Positions 6,211 to 12,772 of a stretch of DNA of 13,963 nt are shown piece after piece; the stretch's first letter is position 1, and every line of letters starts with the position of its first letter. The translations under genes and the position numbers were made by a program. Under the pieces are notes generated by a model. The model was given only the letters and a program-made list of their open reading frames with translations. It was not told where the DNA came from and ran no database searches. Location of the stretch: assembly GCA_947374485.1 (NCBI GenBank), contig CANCCF010000096.1:1-13963 (forward strand), written 5' to 3'. Source of the DNA: Comamonadaceae bacterium (GTDB lineage Bacteria > Pseudomonadota > Gammaproteobacteria > Burkholderiales > Burkholderiaceae_C).

Positions 6211-6981
6211 ATGACAGCTTTGAATATCCATGTGACGCGCCGCATCTTCACGCAGTGTGTGGGCCTGGCCTGGTGCCTGCTCAGCACACCCGGCCAGGCC
6301 GGCACCGACTTGCAGATCATGACGGAAGAATATGCGCCGTACAGCTTTGAAAAGGATGGCGAAGTCCGGGGTATCTCTGCCGACATTCTGGTCATGCTGC
6401 TGGAAAAAACCGGTTCTGCCCAAGGCCGCAAAGACATCCAGTTAAAGCCTTGGGCGCGCGCCTACAAGATGACCCAGGAACAAGCCAACACCGTCCTGTT
6501 CACCGTGGCCAGGACCAGCGCGCGCGAGAACGAGTTCAAGTGGGTGGGGCCCATCTTCCAGAACATCTTTCATGTCTATGCCCTGAAGGACCGGCGCATC
6601 AAGATTGCGCAAATCCAGGACATCAAAAAGTACAAGATGGGAACGATACGGGGCGATGTCTTCGAAGACTCCTTGGTCAAGCTGGCAGACATGAAAATTA
6701 CCGACTTCCAGCGCGCCGCCACCAATTTGCAAACCATCAAGCAATTGCGCGCAGGCGCCATTGACCTGACGGTCCAGAGCCCGGACACCTTGCAGAAACT
6801 CTGCAGGGAAAATGGTTTCAGGTTCGAGGAATTCGAGCCGGTTTTCGTTCTGGAGAAAATCGATCTTTACTACGCCTTCAACAAGGACACACCAACCAGC
6901 CTGGTCAAGTCGCTCCAGGGTGCCTTTGATGCGCTGAAGAAGAGTGGCAAGGTGGACGAGGTGTTCCAGAAATACCAATAG
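6211..6981 (+). CDS. Periplasmic amino-acid-type solute-binding protein (SBP_bac_3 family)
   Basis: This 256-residue protein has a Sec signal peptide (basic R10-R11, hydrophobic core to about 28, cleavage likely after G-Q-A at 30). A two-lobed binding domain of the bacterial family 3 type follows: E-E-Y-A-P-Y-S-F near 39-46, G-I-S-A-D-I-L at 54-60, and a ligand-pocket-type A-R-T-S-A-R-E at 100-106. A GAGGAG site precedes the ATG. No ABC permease or ATPase gene adjoins it. Instead a membrane histidine kinase starts 29 bp downstream on the same strand, so a sensing role (delivering a ligand-bound signal to the kinase, as the fused domains of BvgS/EvgS do) is more likely than transport. This is inference. 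The gene looks less GC-rich than its neighbours, with more AAA/AAG and ATC codons. The ligand is unknown. Confidence 0.85.
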   Translation: MTALNIHVTRRIFTQCVGLAWCLLSTPGQAGTDLQIMTEEYAPYSFEKDGEVRGISADILVMLLEKTGSAQGRKDIQLKPWARAYKMTQEQANTVLFTVARTSARENEFKWVGPIFQNIFHVYALKDRRIKIAQIQDIKKYKMGTIRGDVFEDSLVKLADMKITDFQRAATNLQTIKQLRAGAIDLTVQSPDTLQKLCRENGFRFEEFEPVFVLEKIDLYYAFNKDTPTSLVKSLQGAFDALKKSGKVDEVFQKYQ

Positions 6982-7010
6982 CTGGCCTGCACACGCAAGT
7001 TGCCCCGGGA

Positions 7011-9977
7011 ATGTCCGCCCACATCAAGCCCTTCACGCCCGTTTCGCGCCAACTGTTGATTCTGCTGCTGTGTTTGGGCTTGCTCATGTCGCTGGTGACG
7101 GCGGCCGTCAATGGCTGGGTGGCCTACACCACCGAAGTGCGTCGCGCCGAGCAGGAGCTCAGTGCCGTGGTGGCCAGTGTGGGCCCGAATCTGGCCAAGA
7201 ACATTTGGGAAGTGGATCTGGAGGCTGCGGCACTCCAGCTGCAGGGCTTGAAACAGTTTCCCGCGATTGCATCGGCCCGGATCACGGCCGGGTTTGCCGA
7301 AGGATTGGGCTACACCAAGGAAGGTGTGCAACCGGGCCCGGATGCGCCCTTGCGCGCGTACCCGATTGAATATGGCCCTGCGGGCAAAGTCCGACAACTG
7401 GGCACCTGGGTCTTTCGCCTGGACGCCCGGGCAGCCTGGAAGGCGGCGGCCTTCAACGCCTTCTTGTTCTCCGCGCTGGCAACCGTCGAATTGCTGCTGT
7501 TGTCCCTGCTGATTTTTGCCGCCGTCCACCGGCGCATCTCGGCTCCGCTGCGGGCCATTTCGACCCATGTGCGTGACCTCAACGCGGAGCGCCTGCACCT
7601 CAAAACGCCGGCGCCCGCGCGGGCCGTGCAGGATGAGATGGGCGACCTCGCCAAAGGCGTGGACCGGTTGCAGGCCGAACTGCTGGAGCACCACCAGCAT
7701 CTGCACAACCTGGTGGATCAGAAAACAGCAGAACTGCGTCAGAGCAACCAGGCGCTGGAGCTGGCCCGCGCGCAAGCCGAGGCCTCCAGCCGCGCCAAAA
7801 GCGAGTTCGTCTCCAACATGAGCCATGAGATCCGCACGCCCATGAATGCCATCATCGGCATGGCCTACCTCACCCTGCGCACCCCCCTGCAGCCGCACCA
7901 GCGGGACTACATCGAGAAGCTGCACACCTCGGCCAAGCACCTGCTGGGCATCATCAACGACATCCTGGATTTCTCGAAAATCGAGTCCGGCAAGCTGACC
8001 ATCGAAGCCGTTGAATTCGACCTGCAGGAGGTGATCAGCAACGTGGTCAGCCTGGTCGAAGAAAAGGCCGCATCAAAGAATCTGGAGTTGTTTGTCGCTT
8101 ACGGCGAGGACGTTCCCCTGGACCTGGTGGGCGACTCGCTGCGTCTGGGTCAAATCCTGGTGAACTATTGCAACAATGCCATCAAGTTCACCGAAGCCGG
8201 CGAAGTGGGGCTGCGCATTGCGCTTCAGGAAGCCCACGAGAGCCACCTGCTGTTGCGCTTTGAAGTGCATGACACCGGCATTGGACTGACCCCGGCGCAA
8301 CAGCAATTGCTTTTTCAGAGCTTTGCGCAGGCCGACGCCTCGACCAGCCGCAAGTATGGCGGCACCGGTTTGGGCCTGGCGATTGCCAAGCAGCTGGCCC
8401 ATCTCATGGGTGGCTATGTAGGTGTGGCCAGCCAGGTTGGCATCGGCTCCACGTTCTGGTTCACGGCCCGGGTGCAACGCGGCCGCCAGCGGCCTGCCCG
8501 CCTGCTGCGCACCGAGGCGCTGCTGGGCCAACGCATGCTGGTGGTGGACGACAACGCGAGCGCCAGGCAGCTCACGGGCACCCTGCTGGAGGGCATGGGG
8601 TTTGACGTGGTGCTGGTGGCCGACGGCCCGGCCGCCATTGCGGCCGTACAAGGCGCACACACCGAGCAGCGGCCTTTTGCCATGGCGTTTGTGGACTGGA
8701 AGATGCCCGGCATGGACGGCCTGGACACCATCCGCAACATCCGGGCGCTGCCCTTGCCCGCGCCGGTGCACTGCGTTGTGTGCGCGGCATTTGTACGGGA
8801 GGAATTGCAGGCACAGGCGCGCATGGAAAACATAGCGCAGGTGCTGATCAAGCCCATCAGTGCCTCACTGCTGTTTGACTGCATCATGCGGCACCTGGAC
8901 AAGAACTTTTCGGGCCCTGCCCTGGCCACACCGCGGCGTGCGACCCCCACTGACACCAGACCCATTCAGGGGGCGCGCGTCTTGCTGGTGGAAGACAACG
9001 AGATCAACCAGCAAGTGGCCGCAGAGATATTGCAGGACGCGGGCCTGGTGGTGGATATCGTCGAAAACGGCCTGGTGGCGCTACAAACCGTGCAGAGCCA
9101 ACGCTATGACGTGGTGCTGATGGACATGCAAATGCCGGTCATGGACGGTGTGACCGCAACGCGCGCGATTCGCAAACTGCCTGGATTTGCGGACCTGCCC
9201 ATCATTGCCATGACGGCCAATGCCATGCAGCAAGACAGGGACCTGTGCCTGCAAGCAGGAATGGACGCTTATGTTTCCAAGCCCATCAACCCGCACGCCC
9301 TGTTTCAGACCTTGTTGCAATGGATCACGCCGGGCGAGCGCCCAACTGCCGCCCAGGCACCACCCATGGCAGCGCAAGAAGCCAGCGACCTCTCGGCGCT
9401 TGGCCAGGTTAGCGGCCTGCAGGTCAGCAAGGGCCTGTCCCACATGGGTGGCAGGGCCGAGTTGTACCTGCGCTTGTTGGGTAAATTTGCCAACACCCAG
9501 CACGACGCGCCGGAGCGCATGCGCATGGCTTTGCAGGGGGGCGACTTTGAAAGCGCCGAACGTATTGCACACACACTCAAGGGCCTGGCGGGCAGCCTGG
9601 GCGCGCCGGAAGTGCAAGAGCAAGCTGCCAATGTGGAAGCCGCATTGCATGGGCATGCAGCACCAGACACGGTTGCCACGTTGCTGGAAAAGGCTGAGGC
9701 CTGCTTGGCGGAACTGCTGCAGGAGTTGAAACCCGTGCTGGTGGACTGGGACACCGCACCCGCTACCGCAACCACCATGCCAGATGCGCCGCTCGGTGCC
9801 CAGCTCCACACCTACTTGGGTGAACTCCTGGGTGCCAGCGACCCCGCAGTACAGGATCTGGTGGCCCAACACGAGGCTGAACTGCGCACGCTGTTGGCTT
9901 CCGACTACCTGCTCTTTGAAGAGGCGGTTGCGGCCTATGACTTTGATCTGGCCGCCAGCTACCTCAAGGGCCGGTGA
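7011..9977 (+). CDS. Hybrid histidine kinase: TM-sensor-TM-HAMP-HisKA-HATPase-REC-REC-HPt
   Basis: This 988-residue inner-membrane phosphorelay kinase starts with a helix at about 14-34, then a periplasmic region of about 115 residues with no domain I can name, then a second helix at about 150-172. HAMP and coiled-coil (about 173-260) lead to the HisKA box S-H-E-I-R-T-P with phospho-acceptor H272. The ATPase domain has an N box near 385-389, D-T-G-I-G (421-425) and G-G-T-G-L-G-L (450-456). Receiver 1 (about 507-625) has D513/D514, D562 and K614, but Ala592 stands where Thr/Ser is normal. Receiver 2 (about 655-772) is canonical: D662, D705, T735, K757. HPt (about 795-905) has H854 in A-H-T-L-K-G. 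A tail of about 60 residues follows. No DNA-binding regulator is encoded nearby, so the final partner must be elsewhere. The ribosome-binding site (GGGA) is weak and too close, which suggests coupling to the binding-protein gene 29 bp upstream. Confidence 0.93.
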   Translation: MSAHIKPFTPVSRQLLILLLCLGLLMSLVTAAVNGWVAYTTEVRRAEQELSAVVASVGPNLAKNIWEVDLEAAALQLQGLKQFPAIASARITAGFAEGLGYTKEGVQPGPDAPLRAYPIEYGPAGKVRQLGTWVFRLDARAAWKAAAFNAFLFSALATVELLLLSLLIFAAVHRRISAPLRAISTHVRDLNAERLHLKTPAPARAVQDEMGDLAKGVDRLQAELLEHHQHLHNLVDQKTAELRQSNQALELARAQAEASSRAKSEFVSNMSHEIRTPMNAIIGMAYLTLRTPLQPHQRDYIEKLHTSAKHLLGIINDILDFSKIESGKLTIEAVEFDLQEVISNVVSLVEEKAASKNLELFVAYGEDVPLDLVGDSLRLGQILVNYCNNAIKFTEAGEVGLRIALQEAHESHLLLRFEVHDTGIGLTPAQQQLLFQSFAQADASTSRKYGGTGLGLAIAKQLAHLMGGYVGVASQVGIGSTFWFTARVQRGRQRPARLLRTEALLGQRMLVVDDNASARQLTGTLLEGMGFDVVLVADGPAAIAAVQGAHTEQRPFAMAFVDWKMPGMDGLDTIRNIRALPLPAPVHCVVCAAFVREELQAQARMENIAQVLIKPISASLLFDCIMRHLDKNFSGPALATPRRATPTDTRPIQGARVLLVEDNEINQQVAAEILQDAGLVVDIVENGLVALQTVQSQRYDVVLMDMQMPVMDGVTATRAIRKLPGFADLPIIAMTANAMQQDRDLCLQAGMDAYVSKPINPHALFQTLLQWITPGERPTAAQAPPMAAQEASDLSALGQVSGLQVSKGLSHMGGRAELYLRLLGKFANTQHDAPERMRMALQGGDFESAERIAHTLKGLAGSLGAPEVQEQAANVEAALHGHAAPDTVATLLEKAEACLAELLQELKPVLVDWDTAPATATTMPDAPLGAQLHTYLGELLGASDPAVQDLVAQHEAELRTLLASDYLLFEEAVAAYDFDLAASYLKGR

Positions 9978-9981
9978 GTGT

Positions 9982-10006
9982 GGGCGGCCGGTACAGCAAG
10001 CCGCCC
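9982..10006. terminator. Possible bidirectional terminator between converging genes
   Basis: GGGCGGC (9982-9988) and GCCGCCC (10000-10006) can form a 7-bp stem with an 11-nt loop right after the kinase stop, between that gene and the converging lipoprotein gene. No U-tract follows on either strand, so this is a weak candidate only. Confidence 0.25.
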
Positions 10007-10092
10007 CCGCTGCGCCTGGGTTCCAGCTTGCACTTTGCGTACCTCAACGCGAAAGCACCTTGGTTCCACCGGAGGCATGAACTGTGATGCTG

Positions 10093-10551
10093 TCAATTCC
10101 AGCCAATCACGTCGTAGCCCTTGTCCTTGAGGCAACGCTGCACATAGTGCCTGAAGGTGCCGCTGGGCTTCTCATGGAATGCGCCGGCCACTGCGCCAAC
10201 CGAACCGCCGACCACGGCCCCTGCGGCACCATTCTCGAGGGCACGGTCGGGGCGCCCCCGTACCAGGCCACCCACCACGCCGGCGACGCCACCCACGGCC
10301 GCACCTTTGGCTGCGCCATGGGCGACGGCATTGTCCTTTTCTTCCGGTGTCAGGCCGGCATTCCTGGCGCTGCCCAGGCACTGGTCGGAGTCACTTTGCG
10401 CCTGGGCATCGCCGACGCGATTGAGCGTTGCGTTCGGGTAAAAGACGGGCCTGGCCGATGGACTCGAAGCGCCGGTCGTTGCACAAGCGGCCAAGAATGC
10501 GGTGCCTAACAGGGCCGCGATAGTGAGACAACTTCCGAGAGATTTTTGCAT
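10093..10551 (-). CDS. Glycine-zipper lipoprotein
   Basis: This 152-residue protein has a lipoprotein signal peptide: M-Q-K-S start, hydrophobic core, and a lipobox L-A-A-C with the lipidated Cys at 23. Two glycine-rich zipper-like hydrophobic segments follow (about 78-97 and 108-124, with repeated G-A-x-x-G-G and A-G-x-x-G-G spacing), then a polar C-terminus that includes C140. Glycine-zipper lipoproteins of this kind sit in the outer membrane or periplasm and include Rcs-F-like and SlyB-like proteins; the exact role here is unknown. The start could also be a TTG at 10563, but the ATG at 10551 gives a normal signal peptide. It is 30 bp downstream of the broken secreted-protein gene and may be co-transcribed with it. 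Confidence 0.82.
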   Translation of the reverse strand: MQKSLGSCLTIAALLGTAFLAACATTGASSPSARPVFYPNATLNRVGDAQAQSDSDQCLGSARNAGLTPEEKDNAVAHGAAKGAAVGGVAGVVGGLVRGRPDRALENGAAGAVVGGSVGAVAGAFHEKPSGTFRHYVQRCLKDKGYDVIGWN

Positions 10552-10581
10552 TGCGCTGTCCAAGTTACCACAACCGTGGCA

Positions 10582-10827
10582 TCACTCCTTGCGTTCAAGG
10601 GCGTTGTGCTTCTTTTTGTACATGATGCCGCTCTGGTGGTTTTCCTTGCGTTGGATGCGCGCCTACTCGCCTTTGCCAACATGCCCGTCGCTACCGGCCA
10701 CCGCTTCCGCATGGTTCACCTTGGCCTGACCGCGCTCCAGTTTGGCGACCTCGCGGTTGGTCAACGCACCGGACTTGACACCTTGCTCCACCCGGCTTTC
10801 CTGATTGACATTGCGCTGGACGTCGGC
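10582..10827 (-). pseudogene. Detached C-terminal half of secreted repeat protein
   Basis: Directly after the TAA at 10830-10828 the same frame continues for 82 codons to a TGA at 10584-10582, interrupted once more by a TAG at 10665-10663. The translated text (D-V-Q-R-N-V-N-Q-E-S-R-V-E-Q-G, L-T-N-R-E-V-A-K-L-E-R-G-Q-A-K) is a second copy of the domain in the upstream open half (V-Q-R-D-V-N-Q-Q-T-R-I-E-N-G). The two were therefore once one protein of about 195 residues. No start codon with a ribosome-binding site was seen for separate translation of this half. By alignment with the repeat and with remembered relatives, both stops stand where Gln is expected. Confidence 0.7.
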
Positions 10828-11172
10828 TTACATGCGCTCGGAAGACTTGGACTCGGGATTGCCTTTGGCGCCATGGATCTCGGCTGCCTTGATATTCTTG
10901 CTGGCGCGGTTTTGGGCGCGAAGAAGTTGGGCACGCTCTTGCGGACTCAGCTTGCCGTCTTTCAGCTCCTTGGCTTGCAGGCGGTCAATCTTGCTCTGCT
11001 CACTTTCCAGTCGGCTTGCCTCCTTGGTATTCAGGCTGCCGTCCTTCAGGCCATTTTCGATGCGGGTTTGCTGGTTCACGTCCCGTTGCACGGTGTTGGC
11101 CGTGGTCTGGGCAGACGCGCCAGAGCTGGCCAGGGCGACAAGGAGGGAAGCGGCAAGAATGCGAGTCTTCAT
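10828..11172 (-). CDS. Secreted Gln/Lys-rich protein, truncated by in-frame stop (N-terminal half)
   Basis: From an ATG at 11172, 114 codons encode a protein with a clear Sec signal peptide (M-K-T-R, hydrophobic core, cleavage after A-S-A at about 21). A polar, mostly helical domain rich in Gln, Lys and Glu follows, with L-K-D-G-K-L-S-P-Q-E-R that faintly resembles an EF-hand-like loop. Reading frame and sequence character continue past the TAA into a second copy of the same domain, so this is probably the front half of a broken gene. The truncated product would still be exported and might keep some function. The only ribosome-binding candidate is AAAGG about 10 nt upstream. The family looks like hypothetical periplasmic proteins seen in Comamonadaceae; function unknown. 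Confidence 0.65.
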   Translation of the reverse strand: MKTRILAASLLVALASSGASAQTTANTVQRDVNQQTRIENGLKDGSLNTKEASRLESEQSKIDRLQAKELKDGKLSPQERAQLLRAQNRASKNIKAAEIHGAKGNPESKSSERM

Positions 11173-11313
11173 GGAGAGAAACCTTTACAAGGTGAGTAGC
11201 CCAATAGCCATGTACCAGCAACGTGCAAGCTGTGGCGCAGGGCTACAGCCAGCGCGTGAAGTCATGTAAAGCGTCCACCCCGCGGTGGGCTTCTGTCCAC
11301 TATTTCCCAATGC

Positions 11314-11347
11314 AAAACGCGCATCCTGCGCATTGGCAGGATGCGCG
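11314..11347 (-). terminator. Rho-independent terminator of ftsZ
   Basis: On the minus strand, 45 nt after the ftsZ stop, an 11-bp perfect stem (11347-11337 with 11328-11318, arms CGCGCATCCTG) closes an 8-nt loop and is followed by TTTT (11317-11314). This would end the division-gene transcript before the accessory region and uncouple lpxC from ftsZ. The remaining stretch to 11173 shows no gene. Confidence 0.7.
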
Positions 11348-11391
11348 CCGGTGTCAAGCGAGCCATGTTTCAGGCGCTAACGGCCAAGCGT

Positions 11392-12630
11392 TTAGTCCGC
11401 CTGCTTGCGCAGAAACGCCGGAATCTCGTAGTCATCCATACCGCCGCTGGAGAGCGCATCCACGCGCGCCGCCGCCTGTGTGCGGTTGGTGCGCCACACG
11501 CTGGGCGTGGCCATGCCCGCGTAGTCCGGTTGGCTGTGGCCCATGCCGGCAGCGGCGGTGTTGTGCACACCGGCAGCGCTGTTCAGGGTGGGCACGTTGA
11601 AGGGCACGTTGTCGGTGCCGGTGCGCAGCTGGGTGTGGGTCTGCACCACGCGGATGGGGGCGCGCTGGCCGCTGCGGGAGAGGCCGGTGGCCACCACGGT
11701 GACGCGGATTTCTTCCCCCAGGCTGTCGTCGTTGGCGGTGCCGTAGATCACGTGCGCGTCGGGCGACGCGAAGGCGCGGATGGTGTTCATGGCCAGCTTA
11801 GATTCGGACAGCTTCAAGGAGCCTTTGGCGGCCGTGATCAGCACCAGCACGCCCTTGGCACCCGAGAGGTCAATGCCTTCGAGCAGCGGGCAGGCCACGG
11901 CCTGCTCGGCGGCGATGCGGGCGCGGTCCGGGCCTTTGGCCATCGCCGTGCCCATCATGGCCTTGCCGGGCTCGCCCATGACGGTGCGCACGTCTTCAAA
12001 GTCGACGTTCACGTGGCCGGGCACATTGATGATTTCGGCAATGCCGCCCACGGCGTTTTTCAGCACGTCATTGGCCTGGGCAAAGGCCTCTTCCTGGCTG
12101 ACGTCGTCGCCCAGTACTTCCAACAGCTTCTCATTGAGCACCACGATGAGCGAATCGACATTGGCCTCCAATTCGGCCAGGCCCGCATCGGCATTGCTCA
12201 TGCGGCGTCCACCTTCGAAGTCGAAGGGCTTGGTGACCACGCCCACGGTGAGAATGCCCATTTCCTTGGCCACGCGGGCAATGATGGGGGCCGCACCGGT
12301 GCCGGTGCCGCCGCCCATGCCGGCGGTGATGAAGAGCATGTGCGCGCCCTGGATGGCGTCGCGGATATCGGCCTCGGCCATCTCTGCGGCTTCGCGGCCT
12401 TTGTCGGGCTTGCTGCCCGCGCCAAGGCCCGAGGCACCGAGCTGGATGGTCTTGTGCGCCGAGCTGCGCGAGAGGGCTTGTGCGTCGGTGTTGGCGCAGA
12501 TGAATTCGACGTTGTCCACGGAGGACTGGATCATGTGCTCGACCGCGTTGCCGCCGCCGCCGCCCACGCCGATCACCTTGATTTGGGTGCCCTGGTTAAA
12601 ACCTTCTTCTTCAATCATTTCGATGGCCAT
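11392..12630 (-). CDS. ftsZ: Cell division protein FtsZ
   Basis: FtsZ is the tubulin-like GTPase that polymerises at mid-cell into the division ring and recruits the divisome. The 412-residue protein is full length. It has the G-G-G-G-G-N glycine loop near 23-28, the tubulin signature G-G-G-T-G-T-G at 106-112, and the synergy loop N-V-D-F-E-D-V-R starting at 208, which completes the GTPase site of the neighbouring subunit. A variable linker runs from about 325 to 395, and the conserved tail D-D-Y-E-I-P-A-F-L-R-K-Q-A-D binds FtsA and ZipA-type partners. The ATG at 12630 is preferred over an in-frame codon at 12651, because AGGAGA lies 7 nt upstream and the family start M-A-I-E-M-I matches. It lies 142 bp downstream of ftsA. 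That gap is AT-richer near ftsZ and may hold a promoter, but I found no convincing -35/-10 pair. A terminator follows the gene. Confidence 0.98.
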   Translation of the reverse strand: MAIEMIEEEGFNQGTQIKVIGVGGGGGNAVEHMIQSSVDNVEFICANTDAQALSRSSAHKTIQLGASGLGAGSKPDKGREAAEMAEADIRDAIQGAHMLFITAGMGGGTGTGAAPIIARVAKEMGILTVGVVTKPFDFEGGRRMSNADAGLAELEANVDSLIVVLNEKLLEVLGDDVSQEEAFAQANDVLKNAVGGIAEIINVPGHVNVDFEDVRTVMGEPGKAMMGTAMAKGPDRARIAAEQAVACPLLEGIDLSGAKGVLVLITAAKGSLKLSESKLAMNTIRAFASPDAHVIYGTANDDSLGEEIRVTVVATGLSRSGQRAPIRVVQTHTQLRTGTDNVPFNVPTLNSAAGVHNTAAAGMGHSQPDYAGMATPSVWRTNRTQAAARVDALSSGGMDDYEIPAFLRKQAD

Positions 12631-12772
12631 GTTGTTTCTCCTGGAAGTCAATAAATACGTTGTTGAATCTTGTGCTTTGCGTTGTCAGGGGCTGGATTCA
12701 CGAAGGTGGATCAATGCACCTCCAGCGCCAATGCGGACTTCCCCGCGCCAACCAGATCTTGTTGTTCATGGT

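Noticed and set aside
10063..10140. Short plus-strand frame starting at an ATG with GGAGG after the kinase gene (near 10078)
   Set aside because: It has only about 17 codons, and overlaps the end of the convergent lipoprotein gene. No protein-like character was seen.
11193..11221. Promoter for the secreted-protein gene (TTGCTG, 17 bp, TACTCA on the minus strand)
   Set aside because: The -10 hexamer matches the consensus at only two of six positions, so it is too weak to list as a feature.
11341..12654. 437-codon plus-strand open frame opposite ftsZ, and similar long antisense frames opposite lpxC (4396-5685) and the aldehyde dehydrogenase
   Set aside because: They are shadows caused by high-GC codon bias. 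The opposite strand encodes unmistakable conserved proteins, and the antisense translations are His/Arg/Ala-rich with no family motifs.
12698..12769. 23-codon open frame (M-N-N-K-I-W-L start) in the ftsA-ftsZ gap
   Set aside because: It has no ribosome-binding site, directly follows the ftsA stop, and has an unconvincing composition. It is kept only as a chance frame unless conservation is shown.
12631..12772. Promoter for ftsZ in the ftsA-ftsZ gap (a TATTTA box near 12650)
   Set aside because: No matching -35 hexamer at a normal distance was found; it could not be supported beyond AT-richness.
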